Position numbers and translations under genes: made by a program. From assembly GCA_020722685.1 (NCBI GenBank), contig DYKH01000121.1, forward strand, positions 1 to 15,494: DNA of 15,494 nucleotides, written 5' to 3'. The notes under the pieces are model-generated. The model saw only the letters and a program-made list of their open reading frames with translations, ran no database searches and had not been told where the DNA came from. Positions 7,012 through 14,961 of the stretch are shown one piece after another (position 1 is the stretch's first letter; every line of letters begins with the position of its first letter). The stretch is from Caldithrix sp. Lineage in GTDB: Bacteria; KSB1; UBA2214; DYKH01.

Positions 7012-7437
7012 GACCGGATCGGCCATCGCGGTCAGGCTGGGCGGCGGCGCGCCGACTAGTAAATTTCTGGTAACGTTCTGGGGGCTGTACCCTCCCGCAA
7101 GGCCCACTTGCATCGAGGTGGGGCCATTCGTCTATCTTGTGCATTTGTCTCTCCATCAGGGTTCTCATCATCCCACGAAAGCAACTGTGCCCTTGCCATG
7201 CCGCCCGGCTTGGCCATATTATCGCCCGGCCATTGGCAGCTTCCCCCCTCCCTTGGGTGTTGAACCTTGGACGGTGAGTCTGAGGCGCCGCAGGCTCAGC
7301 AATCCATCGAAAAAGTAGATCACAGGAAATGATTACTACCAGGCAAAATTTTGTTTGGCGCTTGACAAATAATTTTCATAACTTGATAGTCGATTTTTTA
7401 GCTTTACACTTTTCATTCGAAGGAATTCGAGCAGAGA
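7012..7437. other. Spacer between nuoN and the helicase, no convincing gene
   Basis: Nothing here reads as a protein: the open frames are short, Pro/Arg-rich and lack ribosome sites. Two imperfect stems are visible. GGCCCAC (7101-7107) can pair with GTGGGGCC (7118-7125) with one bulge, and CTGAG pairs with CTCAG in the 7280-7300 area. Neither is followed by a U-run, so no clear terminator for the nuo operon is seen. The first 300 bases are GC-rich and the last 100 are AT-rich and promoter-like. Confidence 0.5.
7362..7390 (+). promoter_or_regulatory. Sigma-70-type promoter of the SWIM/SNF2 gene
   Basis: A perfect -35 box TTGACA (7362-7367) is followed after 17 bases by GATAGT (7385-7390; four of six to TATAAT), in an AT-rich stretch 48 bases before the start codon at 7438. 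The -10 could also be read as TTGATA at 7383. This is the best promoter match in the window and marks the helicase gene as separate from nuo. Confidence 0.6.
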
Positions 7438-10400
7438 ATGGAAATTAAGATTGACCGAGTAAGGCACTTTGCGAATCCGAAAGCCTTCAGACGCGGCAGT
7501 CTACTCTATAAGCAGAATCGAGTGGTGCTAAAAACCATCGATGACGATCACTTTGAAGCCAGCGTTCTGGTGGAAGGCAGGTCCTATCAAGTCATCGGTA
7601 AGAAAAAAGACCGGAGAATCATGGCCGGCTGCACCTGCGGCTTTAGCTATTGGGGCAGTTGCGAGCACGTGGTGGCGACCTTATTGACGGCGCATGACTA
7701 TTACGAGCAAATTCGCCAAGATAAAGTCGAGGACAAATCACAGCAGAATTGGCAAGTTTTCTTCAAAAGGCTCGGTGAAAAGCGGCAGCTTTACCCTTCG
7801 GCCTACAGGCTGAGACCGCAATGGCAAATCGTGTATCGACTATCTCTTCACGATGAGTATTGGACCATCGCGCCGCGCAAAGCCTATTTGCGCAAGGACG
7901 GGCAGCTTGGACGTCTCATTCATGTGGGTAACTTGGATATCGAAAGCACCGAAACGCAATTCGCGCCCAATGACCCGTTTATCCTCACCTACTTGGCGCA
8001 AAATGAGAATGCCTATTCTCCCTCCCACGGTTACCGGTCATTTCAATACGAAGATTACCCCGCCTATCATTTCAAATACGGCAGCAAGATTGGTAGGCTC
8101 TTTGAGTTGCTGCAAGACAGCACCCTTTTGCTCGGCAAGTCAGATTCCTCGAACTCACCCCTATCGATCCTTCCAGAATGCAGCCGGATTGAGGCACAAT
8201 TAACGGAACAGGGCGACACCTACCTATTCACTCCCTTCCTTGTCTCCAAGGACGGCAGAGAACCGGTCGATGAACGATTCCGCGTGTTGACCGGCTATCC
8301 AACTTGGATTTTGCAGGATCACAGCCTTTTTCGCGTGGAAAATCCCGAAGGTACGGAACTGCTGCTGCCCTTTACCCGGCAGCTCCTCACCGTGAGTATT
8401 CCCAAAGCAGAATTCCCTCTATTTATCGAGAGTATTTTCCCCCGGCTGTCTCTTGCTTCAACTCTGCGGCTTCCGGAGAGCCTGCCGGTACGAGAGGTTT
8501 CCCAAATCACCAAAAAGCGCATCTACCTTCAGGAGGCCAGTAACCAATTGCTGGTGTTCCTAAGACTGGTCTATGACGAATTCGAAGTGGATTTTCACGA
8601 GTCATCGGTCGAGCTTTTCAGAGCGGCTCCGCAAGGACAGGCGGTGATAAGAATTCAGCGAGACATGGAAACGGAGAATCAGCTTTGGCAGCAATTGTTA
8701 TGCACCGGCCTCAAATCTCGCCCCCTAGGCGGCGCCCGGATTCCCGACGCCAGGGCTTTGCCTTGGATGTTCGAAAACATTCCCAAATTCTTCCAAGCAG
8801 GTTTTGAAATCTTTGGGCGGGAAAATCTCCGCAAATACAAAGTTCGCACCGGCACGCCCAATGTCAAGGTGGCGGTCTCCTCGGAAATTGATTGGTTCGA
8901 TCTCCGTTTGGAAATCGACATCGAAGGCGTCTTGCTGTCGATCAAAGAGCTTAAGAAAGCGATTTCTCATCGCCAAAGATACGTCAAGCTGGCCGATGGC
9001 AGCATTGGCAAGCTTACCGAAGAATGGTTCAAGAGATTTCAACACCTGTTCAATTTCGCCGACGTCAAAGCTGATGCCATCCACGTTCCTCGGTTTCACG
9101 TGACGCTAATCGACGTCCTGTTCGATGAAGCCGTTAGCAAAAAGGTCGATGACCAATACCATCAGAGTCTGGCGCTGTTGCAGCAGTTCAACGGCGTGCA
9201 GTCCAAGCAACTGCCGGCAAAGATGGAGAATGTTCTACGCCCTTATCAAAAAGCGGGCTATGACTGGCTCTATTTCCTGCACGACTATTCTTTCGGCGGC
9301 TGCCTGGCAGACGACATGGGCCTGGGCAAAACCCTGCAAGCTTTGACGCTTCTGCTCAAAGAAAAAGAGAACGGCAATACCACTCCCAGTCTGATCGTTT
9401 GTCCCACTTCCGTCGTCTTCAATTGGGAAAAGGAAGTACAAAAGTTCACCCCCGAATTGCGCGTCCTCATCCACGCGGGTATGGATCGTGATAGACACAC
9501 GGAGGATTTCTCCGGCTATGACATTATTCTGACCAGCTACGGGCTGTTGCGCCGAGACATCGTTTTCTTGAAAGATTTCAAGTTTCACTACGTCATTTTG
9601 GACGAATCACAAAAGATCAAGAACCCCTTGTCGCAAACGGCCAAGGCGGCCCGCATTCTTCAGGCGCAGCACAGATTGGTGCTAACCGGAACACCAGTAG
9701 AGAACAACACCGTCGAGCTGTGGTCGCAGTTTTCCTTTTTGAATCATGGCTTACTGGGATCGTTGAACTATTTTCGAGAATATTTTACCAATCCCATCGA
9801 GAAGAAAAAGGATGAAGAAGCGGCGGCGTTCTTGAAAAAGCTTATCTTTCCTTTTGTCATGCGGCGAACCAAAGAGCACGTGGCTCCGGAGCTGCCGGAA
9901 AAAGTCGAGCAGTTTTACTACTGCGGTATGAATCCTGAGCAGGAGCGATTGTACCATTATTGGCGTGACTATTTTCGCGCGATGATTCTCAGCAAAATCG
10001 ATGAAGTTGGCTTGGATAAAAGCCGCATGAACATCCTCGAAGGCTTGGTCAAGCTGCGTCAAATCGCCTGCCATCCTTACTTGGTCGATCATAGCATAGA
10101 GGAGGATTCCGCCAAGTTCGAATCGCTCAAAGAGTTGACCGAAAACATCTTGGCGGAAAATCACAAGGTGCTGATCTTTTCGCAATTCGTCAAAATGCTC
10201 ACCCTCATCCGCAAGCATTTGGATGAAAACGGTATTGCCTACGAGTATTTAGATGGGCATACCATTGACCGGGAAAAGCATGTCAATCGCTTTCAAACGG
10301 ACGAAAAGATCAAAGTCTTTCTTATCAGTCTGAAGGCGGGCGGTACCGGCCTCAATTTGACGGCGGCAGACTATGTGATCCTGTACGATCCGTGGTGGAA

Positions 10401-10614
10401 TCCCGCCGTGGAGATACAAGCTGCCGACCGGGCGCACCGTATCGGCCAGGACAAAAAGGTCTTTGTCTACCGTCTCATCACCAAGGGATCGGTGGAGGAG
10501 AAGATGCTCGACCTGCAGGAGAAAAAGAAAAATTTGGTTTCGACTTTGATTTCCACGGATGGCGGATTTTTCAAGACCCTGAGTCGCGAGGACATTGAGG
10601 TTCTGTTCAGCTGA
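7438..10614 (+). CDS. SWIM zinc-finger SNF2-family helicase/ATPase
   Basis: A 1058-residue cytoplasmic SNF2-family ATPase that likely remodels or translocates on nucleic acid. The N-terminus carries a SWIM zinc finger: C65, C67, C75 and H77 in GCTCGFSYWGSCEHV. Residues from about 100 to 560 form a long region with no motif I can name. The helicase core follows: motif I DDMGLGKT with K631, motif II DESQ at 722-725, motif III LTGTP at 749-753, then the C-terminal RecA-like lobe with GGTGLNLT near 968 and HRIGQ at 1000-1004. All key residues are intact. DESQ replaces the DEAH of many SNF2 proteins, but this is a known variation. ATG 7438 has AAGGA at 7420-7424, somewhat distant. The promoter is at 7362-7390. 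The physiological role is unknown; bacterial members of this architecture are poorly characterised. Confidence 0.93.
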   Translation: MEIKIDRVRHFANPKAFRRGSLLYKQNRVVLKTIDDDHFEASVLVEGRSYQVIGKKKDRRIMAGCTCGFSYWGSCEHVVATLLTAHDYYEQIRQDKVEDKSQQNWQVFFKRLGEKRQLYPSAYRLRPQWQIVYRLSLHDEYWTIAPRKAYLRKDGQLGRLIHVGNLDIESTETQFAPNDPFILTYLAQNENAYSPSHGYRSFQYEDYPAYHFKYGSKIGRLFELLQDSTLLLGKSDSSNSPLSILPECSRIEAQLTEQGDTYLFTPFLVSKDGREPVDERFRVLTGYPTWILQDHSLFRVENPEGTELLLPFTRQLLTVSIPKAEFPLFIESIFPRLSLASTLRLPESLPVREVSQITKKRIYLQEASNQLLVFLRLVYDEFEVDFHESSVELFRAAPQGQAVIRIQRDMETENQLWQQLLCTGLKSRPLGGARIPDARALPWMFENIPKFFQAGFEIFGRENLRKYKVRTGTPNVKVAVSSEIDWFDLRLEIDIEGVLLSIKELKKAISHRQRYVKLADGSIGKLTEEWFKRFQHLFNFADVKADAIHVPRFHVTLIDVLFDEAVSKKVDDQYHQSLALLQQFNGVQSKQLPAKMENVLRPYQKAGYDWLYFLHDYSFGGCLADDMGLGKTLQALTLLLKEKENGNTTPSLIVCPTSVVFNWEKEVQKFTPELRVLIHAGMDRDRHTEDFSGYDIILTSYGLLRRDIVFLKDFKFHYVILDESQKIKNPLSQTAKAARILQAQHRLVLTGTPVENNTVELWSQFSFLNHGLLGSLNYFREYFTNPIEKKKDEEAAAFLKKLIFPFVMRRTKEHVAPELPEKVEQFYYCGMNPEQERLYHYWRDYFRAMILSKIDEVGLDKSRMNILEGLVKLRQIACHPYLVDHSIEEDSAKFESLKELTENILAENHKVLIFSQFVKMLTLIRKHLDENGIAYEYLDGHTIDREKHVNRFQTDEKIKVFLISLKAGGTGLNLTAADYVILYDPWWNPAVEIQAADRAHRIGQDKKVFVYRLITKGSVEEKMLDLQEKKKNLVSTLISTDGGFFKTLSREDIEVLFS

Positions 10615-10736
10615 TGCCGACGATCGCACTTTTTTTGGGGGGGGACTATGCGTGGCATCCGAGTCATCATTCTCCGGGGCAAGTTCTCGCCTTCTGGGGT
10701 GTTTAAAAATGTAAAAGAAAAATCATCGGACGGTAG

Positions 10737-11309
10737 ATGCGGGACGAGGAACTTATCCGACAATTTCAACAGGGAAATGAGCAAGCCTTTGATGAGCTGG
10801 TCCGGCGCTACCAGGGTCAAGTGCACAGTACTTGTTATCGGTTTCTCAACGATGTTCAAGATTCCCAGGACGCCGCTCAGGACATTTTTGTCAAGGTCTA
10901 CGCCGCCGTTCGTCAGTTTAAGCCGGAGGCCAAGTTCTCCACCTGGCTTTACCGCGTAATAATAAATCACTGCCTGAACGTGCTGCGCGCGCGCAAACGC
11001 CGCCAGTGGCTGTCCACTTTTACCTCACGGGAAAAGCGGGGCATTCTCGACCACTTCTCGGTGGCAGATGAAGACGGCAATCCGGGCACGGATTTGGAAA
11101 AGGCAGAGCGAATCCGCGCGGTGCGAAGGGCCATCGATTCTCTGAATAGCGAACAAAAGACCGCCGTCATACTGCATCGGTATCAGGGTCTTTCCTACCA
11201 AGAAATAGCGGACATCATGCAGACAAGCATCGCCTCGGTTGAGTCGCGACTGCATCGGGCAAAACTGGCGCTTGGTCGCATGCTGGCTGACTATCTCAAA
11301 GATGATTGA
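10737..11309 (+). CDS. ECF RNA polymerase sigma factor (RpoE-like)
   Basis: A 190-residue group-4 (ECF) sigma factor. Region 2 spans about residues 3-88, with LIRQFQQGNEQAFDELVRRY, DAAQDIFVKVYAAV (core binding and -10 recognition) and FSTWLYRVIINHCLNVLR. A charged linker (about 90-125) leads to region 4 at about 130-182, whose helix-turn-helix (LSYQEIADIMQTSIASVESR) recognises the -35 element. ATG 10737 gives the normal start; the upstream CGGACGGTAG is only a weak Shine-Dalgarno. The next gene encodes a zinc-type membrane anti-sigma factor, the standard partner for controlling such a sigma factor. Two Spy-like envelope proteins follow, suggesting that the sigma factor responds to envelope or metal stress. 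I see no obvious autoregulatory promoter upstream. Confidence 0.95.
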   Translation: MRDEELIRQFQQGNEQAFDELVRRYQGQVHSTCYRFLNDVQDSQDAAQDIFVKVYAAVRQFKPEAKFSTWLYRVIINHCLNVLRARKRRQWLSTFTSREKRGILDHFSVADEDGNPGTDLEKAERIRAVRRAIDSLNSEQKTAVILHRYQGLSYQEIADIMQTSIASVESRLHRAKLALGRMLADYLKDD

Positions 11310-11404
11310 GTTTTGAAAAATGCCGGACGATAAAATTTCAAAGCGCCCGTATTTTCATGGCAAGTCTTACCTCATGCCGGTGTTCAATAGACAGAGTGAA
11401 TAAG

Positions 11405-11890
11405 ATGATCTGCAAAAAAGTACAAAATCGGCTATCTGCTTATCTGGACGGTGAGCTGGACGCACGGACAAGTTCTCAAATCGCCCTTCACCTCCAAGAG
11501 TGCCCGAACTGCCACCTTGAATTTGAGAGGCTGCAAAAGCTGAACGCTTTCTTGGAAGTAGAAGAGTCCTTGCCTGCGGATCCCTACTTTCTGTCGCGGC
11601 TGCGCGCCAGATTGAGGTACCAAGATCGAAAAAGTCCGGTCGTTCCAAAAACCTGGCGATGGGCGGAAAGAGCTTTGGTGCCCATCACAGTCGCCTTTGG
11701 GCTTGCATTCGGAATCTTTTTGGGCACGCATCTGACAGAAAAGCTCTCGCTCAACGCTGACCCTGCGGCAAAGGTCTCCGACAGCTACCTTGATGAGGAC
11801 GTGTTTTCCGCCATTCCACAAGGCTCCCTGACGGCAGAATACACGAGCCTCAATCATTGGGAACAAAACCTCGAAGGGAAAATGCCATGA
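11405..11890 (+). CDS. Zinc-finger (zf-HC2/ZAS) membrane anti-sigma factor
   Basis: A 161-residue anti-sigma factor that should hold the upstream ECF sigma factor at the inner membrane. The N-terminal cytoplasmic domain has the zinc-binding anti-sigma pattern: C3, then H29, C33 and C36 in ALHLQECPNC. It is followed by LEFERLQKLNAFL, a linker, one membrane segment at about 90-107 (ALVPITVAFGLAFGIFLG), and a periplasmic tail of about 50 residues. ATG 11405 is chosen because it puts C3 at the usual place. The longer in-frame start at 11306 adds residues unlike the family; GTG at 11396 would add only three residues. The stop overlaps the next ATG (ATGA, 11887-11890), so anti-sigma and Spy-like protein are translationally coupled, which supports a physical partnership. 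The stimulus is not evident. Confidence 0.9.
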   Translation: MICKKVQNRLSAYLDGELDARTSSQIALHLQECPNCHLEFERLQKLNAFLEVEESLPADPYFLSRLRARLRYQDRKSPVVPKTWRWAERALVPITVAFGLAFGIFLGTHLTEKLSLNADPAAKVSDSYLDEDVFSAIPQGSLTAEYTSLNHWEQNLEGKMP

Positions 11891-12450
11891 GTAAATGGAT
11901 CTTGGCTCTCTTGGTCTTTTCGCTGACGGTCAATATTGCGGTCATCAGCTCACTCCTTTACTTTTGGCATCGACCGGATAAGGCCGGGCCAGCGCCTATT
12001 GGCTTTGGGTCGGACGGCAGGCAGCCAACATCAGGGCGACCGTTCCAAATGGAGGATTCAACGCTGACGCCAGAACAACGACTCCAAATGAAGCAGTTGC
12101 GATTCAAATATCATACGCAAATGCGTTCCTTGCGCTGGTCGATCGAAAACCGTCGCGATGAGTTGATCGATTTGCTCTTAGCAGAATCGCCCGATCAGGA
12201 CTCTGTCAACGCGGTGGTAACGGCGCTGGCGGAAAAGCAGATCGAGCTCGAGCGTCTCACCATTGACCATTTGCTATCGCTGAAATCGCTCATGAGTCCT
12301 GAGCAATGGGAGCATTTGGTAGTGGCGTTAGAAAAAGGCCGGCCGGGCTTTCCTTTCCTGCAACGGATGGACGAGATGAGAGCGAATAGGAGAATGGGCA
12401 GAGGCAGGCTCGATGAAGCTCGGGAAAACCGGAAGAAGCTTGTCCATTGA
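11887..12450 (+). CDS. Membrane-anchored Spy/CnrX-like periplasmic protein
   Basis: A 187-residue protein with an uncleaved N-terminal membrane anchor (about 4-27, SKWILALLVFSLTVNIAVIS) and a helical periplasmic domain of the Spy/CpxP/heavy-metal-resistance type. The paired signature motifs are LTPEQ at 60-64 and MSPEQ at 136-140. Between them lie long amphipathic helices with H76 and H128. The tail is Arg/Met-rich (MDEMRANRRMGRGR). ATG 11887 overlaps the anti-sigma stop as ATGA; an in-frame start at 11857 would lie inside the anti-sigma gene and delay the hydrophobic segment. This topology beside a sigma/anti-sigma pair matches CnrX of the CnrYXH system, where the protein senses metal and releases the anti-sigma factor. 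That comparison is inference; metal ligands cannot be assigned by eye. Confidence 0.82.
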   Translation: MSKWILALLVFSLTVNIAVISSLLYFWHRPDKAGPAPIGFGSDGRQPTSGRPFQMEDSTLTPEQRLQMKQLRFKYHTQMRSLRWSIENRRDELIDLLLAESPDQDSVNAVVTALAEKQIELERLTIDHLLSLKSLMSPEQWEHLVVALEKGRPGFPFLQRMDEMRANRRMGRGRLDEARENRKKLVH

Positions 12451-12481
12451 TTGAGAGTGATTTCAACTCTGCGCGTAAAAT
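12451..12481 (+). promoter_or_regulatory. Weak candidate promoter for the secreted Spy-like gene
   Basis: TTGAGA (12451-12456, five of six to TTGACA) and TAAAAT (12476-12481, five of six to TATAAT) are separated by 19 bases, longer than ideal. It would give the last gene of the cluster a separate transcript with an AT-rich leader of about 85 bases. It may also be an ECF-dependent region that I cannot recognise. Confidence 0.28.
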
Positions 12482-12571
12482 GAATGTACTGTCATGAAGC
12501 ACTTCTATCCAACAATAAACAGTTCAAAACAACACAACCCCCTTACAAATCATTATAGAGGAGATACAGCT

Positions 12572-13096
12572 ATGAAAACAAAAATAGCGATGCGGGCATT
12601 GCTCTTGCTGTTGGTCTTTTCACTGCCGCTTTGGGCACAGCCAATGCCGGAGCCGGATTTCCCGGACGACATGCCCGGGCCCGGCATGGGACCCGGCAAG
12701 GAGATGCTGGAAAAACTCAATCTGACGCCAGAGCAGCAAAAGACATTTCAAGAAATGCGTCTCAAGCATCAGAAAGAAATGCTGCCGCTGCGCACGGCCG
12801 TGAAGGCGAAAGAGCTGGATTTGCGCGGCGAGCTGATGGCAGAGAATCCCAATCAAAGCAAGATCAATTCGATTGTGGATGAAATCGCCAAAGCCCGCGG
12901 GGACATTGAAAAGAAGCAAATCGCGCATCGTTTGGAGATGCGCAGCAAGCTCACTCCCGAGCAAAAGGCCATTTGGGACGCCCACAAAGGCAGGTTCATG
13001 GAAGGTCGCATGATGCACGGTCGCATGGCCCCAAAGCACCTGGGTCCGATGGGTCATCCCGGTCGGCCTGGCAGACCCTGCCGCCCACTCAATTGA
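12572..13096 (+). CDS. Secreted Spy/CpxP-like periplasmic protein with Met/His-rich tail
   Basis: A 174-residue exported protein. The signal peptide is residues 1-22 (MKTKIAMRALLLLLVFSLPL, then WA), with likely cleavage before Q23. After a Pro/Met/Gly-rich linker comes a helical domain with LTPEQ at 51-55 and 127-131, as in Spy/CpxP periplasmic chaperone-like proteins. The C-terminal tail (about 140-174) is rich in Met, His, Gly, Arg and Pro (RFMEGRMMHGRMAPKHLG), suggesting metal binding. It is clearly a paralogue of the preceding membrane-anchored protein: both have a Leu/Met-Ala-Glu-(Ser/Asn)-Pro-(Asp/Asn)-Gln stretch between the two LTPEQ-type motifs. AGGAG at 12559-12563, eight bases upstream of ATG 12572, fixes the start. 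The in-frame ATG at 12494 would bury the signal peptide. Probably the effector of this stress cluster. Confidence 0.85.
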   Translation: MKTKIAMRALLLLLVFSLPLWAQPMPEPDFPDDMPGPGMGPGKEMLEKLNLTPEQQKTFQEMRLKHQKEMLPLRTAVKAKELDLRGELMAENPNQSKINSIVDEIAKARGDIEKKQIAHRLEMRSKLTPEQKAIWDAHKGRFMEGRMMHGRMAPKHLGPMGHPGRPGRPCRPLN

Positions 13097-13135
13097 ATCG
13101 AATAGCCGGACCGACTTATTCCTTCCTCGCTACGT

Positions 13136-13174
13136 GCAAAAAGCCCTACCTTCGGATAGGGCTTTTGCATTTTG
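13136..13174. terminator. Hairpin terminator with UUCG loop, shared by convergent genes
   Basis: GCAAAA-AGCCCTA pairs with TAGGGCT-TTTGC (one bulged A) around an apical C-UUCG-G tetraloop, leaving one C/A mismatch below it. The arms carry A- and T-runs, giving a U-rich end on either strand. It lies between the + strand Spy-like gene (ends 13096) and the minus strand dehydrogenase (ends 13209), and so should stop transcription from both sides. Confidence 0.85.
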
Positions 13175-13208
13175 ATCAAGAGTGATAAACCCCTGCATGT
13201 CGGACTCT

Positions 13209-14759
13209 TCACCCAAGCTTTTCAGAAATCGATTTGGCTTGCATAAAGAGGCCGAGATAATCCATTCCTCCCGCCTTCGAATCGGTGCCGCTCATGTTAA
13301 ATCCGCCAAAAGGATGCGCACCCACCATGGCGCCCGTACACTTTCTGTTGATGTAGAGATTGCCCACATGAAATTTCTTTTTGGCCGTGTCGATTTTGAA
13401 ACGATTCTTGCTATAAACCGAACCGGTCAAGCCGTATTCAGTGCTGTTCGCGAGATTGATGGCTTCGTCAAAATTCTTGGCCTTGAGGACTGCCAACACC
13501 GGACCGAATATTTCCTCCTGATCCAAGCGGGCGCCGGGCTGGACGTTGGCAAAAATGGTGGGGCGGATGAAATGGCCGTTACCGGGGGCTTTTTTGCCGC
13601 CGGCAACCAGTCTCCCCTCCTTTTTGCCAATTTCAATGTAGGAGAGAATTTTCTCCTCCGAGGCTTGATTGACTACCGGCCCCAGGTAGTTATCGGGATC
13701 GACCGTCGGGCCGACCGTCAGCTTTTCAGCTCTCTCGACTAACATCTCTATCATCGTATCATAGACGTCGGCCAAAATAATGGCGCGGGAGCAGGCCGAG
13801 CATTTCTGCCCCTGAAAACCATAAGCCGAGGCGATGACATTGGCGGCCGCATCATTCAAGTCCGCCTCGCTATCAATGATGATGGTGTCTTTGCCCCCCA
13901 TCTCGGCGACGACTCGCTTCACCCAAATCTGTCCCGGAGTCAGCTTGGACGCCAGCTCCAGAATTCGCAAGCCAACCTCTTTGGAGCCAGTGAAGGAAAT
14001 AAATCGGGTTTTAGGGTGCTGTACCAAGTAATCGCCGATCTCGCTACCGCTGCCGGGTATGAAGTTGAGGACGCCCTCGGGCAGCCCGGCTTCACGCATG
14101 ATCTCCACCAGCCGATAGCCGATGGCGGGTGAATCGCTGGCCGGCTTGAGCAGAACCGTATTCCCGGTAACAATGGCCGCGCTGGTCATGCCGGTGAGAA
14201 TGGCCATAGGGAAATTCCAGGGGGGGATGACGACTCCGACACCAAGAGGTAGGTACTGCTGTTCCGTGAACTCGTTCGGAAAGGCCGTGGTGCCCTTGAT
14301 CTCGCTCCAGCGAATGGCTTCTCGCGCATAGAACTCTAAAAAGTCGATGGCCTCGGAAGTATCCGCTTCGGCCTCCGCCCAGCTTTTCCCCACTTCATAA
14401 ATCATCCAGGCATTGATTTCGAGCTTGCGCCGCCGCATGATCTGCGCGGCTTTCAAAAGCACAATGGCTCTTTCCTTGGGCTCAACCCAGCGCCATTTTT
14501 CAAAAGCGCGCAAGGCCGCGTCCATGGCCAGATTCACTTCGTGCTTGCCGGCTTTGTGAAACACGCCGACAACCTGGCCTTTGGATGAAGGATTATAGCT
14601 TTTCAAGAAGCGATCACTCTTTACGTCCTTCCCGTCTATGAACAAATCGTACACGCGGTCAAATTGCTTTTCGACTCCCTCTAATGCCTCTTGCTGCGCT
14701 TTGCGATTCTCCGTTTTACTGAAATCCCTATAGGGTTCGTTACGAAAGTCTGGTAGCAT
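13209..14759 (-). CDS. rocA: L-glutamate gamma-semialdehyde (1-pyrroline-5-carboxylate) dehydrogenase
   Basis: A 516-residue NAD-dependent aldehyde dehydrogenase that should oxidise L-glutamate 5-semialdehyde to glutamate, the last step of proline and arginine (ornithine) breakdown. The aldehyde dehydrogenase signature residues are all present: N182 in PPWNFPMAI, K205 in LLKPASDSP, the GSGSEIGDYL and FTGSKEVG NAD-binding loops, catalytic base E286 in VAEMGGKD and nucleophile C320 in GFQGQKCSACSR. The N-terminal extension and the YGFQGQKCSA sequence are typical of the RocA/PruA branch, as is the length. ATG at 14759 has GGAGG ten bases upstream (14770-14774 on this strand). It is a stand-alone gene here, without proline dehydrogenase beside it, convergent with the Spy-like cluster. 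Confidence 0.94.
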   Translation of the reverse strand: MLPDFRNEPYRDFSKTENRKAQQEALEGVEKQFDRVYDLFIDGKDVKSDRFLKSYNPSSKGQVVGVFHKAGKHEVNLAMDAALRAFEKWRWVEPKERAIVLLKAAQIMRRRKLEINAWMIYEVGKSWAEAEADTSEAIDFLEFYAREAIRWSEIKGTTAFPNEFTEQQYLPLGVGVVIPPWNFPMAILTGMTSAAIVTGNTVLLKPASDSPAIGYRLVEIMREAGLPEGVLNFIPGSGSEIGDYLVQHPKTRFISFTGSKEVGLRILELASKLTPGQIWVKRVVAEMGGKDTIIIDSEADLNDAAANVIASAYGFQGQKCSACSRAIILADVYDTMIEMLVERAEKLTVGPTVDPDNYLGPVVNQASEEKILSYIEIGKKEGRLVAGGKKAPGNGHFIRPTIFANVQPGARLDQEEIFGPVLAVLKAKNFDEAINLANSTEYGLTGSVYSKNRFKIDTAKKKFHVGNLYINRKCTGAMVGAHPFGGFNMSGTDSKAGGMDYLGLFMQAKSISEKLG

Positions 14760-14961
14760 AAGTAAGAAGCCTCCATTGAAAATTCAAGTCTTCACGCCAT
14801 GTTCTTAGCTGCAAAACCAAAGGAAGCCGCCGACAGGGTGAGACCAAAGTGAATTGAGAGACGTTCTGTCTCGAAAAACTCATCCACTGCACTCTACAGC
14901 CCGCACGACCTGTCATTGAGCCATACCAATTCTTTTCCAAAACACCATCATTTTCCCTCGA

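Noticed and set aside
7118..7318. 66-codon + strand open frame in the spacer after nuoN
   Set aside because: Pro/Arg/His-rich low-information sequence, no ribosome site, no recognisable domain.
10648..10959. 103-codon + strand frame beginning after the G-run
   Set aside because: The G-run could mimic a ribosome site, but the frame runs out of phase through region 2 of the sigma factor and has no family-like sequence.
13182..13742. 186-codon + strand open frame antisense to the dehydrogenase
   Set aside because: It lies opposite a clear, intact aldehyde dehydrogenase; the composition is that of a reverse-complement shadow and no ribosome site is seen.
14858..14872. GAGAC/GTCTC stem between the dehydrogenase and the YgiT gene
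   Set aside because: Only five base pairs and no U-run on the minus strand, so not supported as a terminator.
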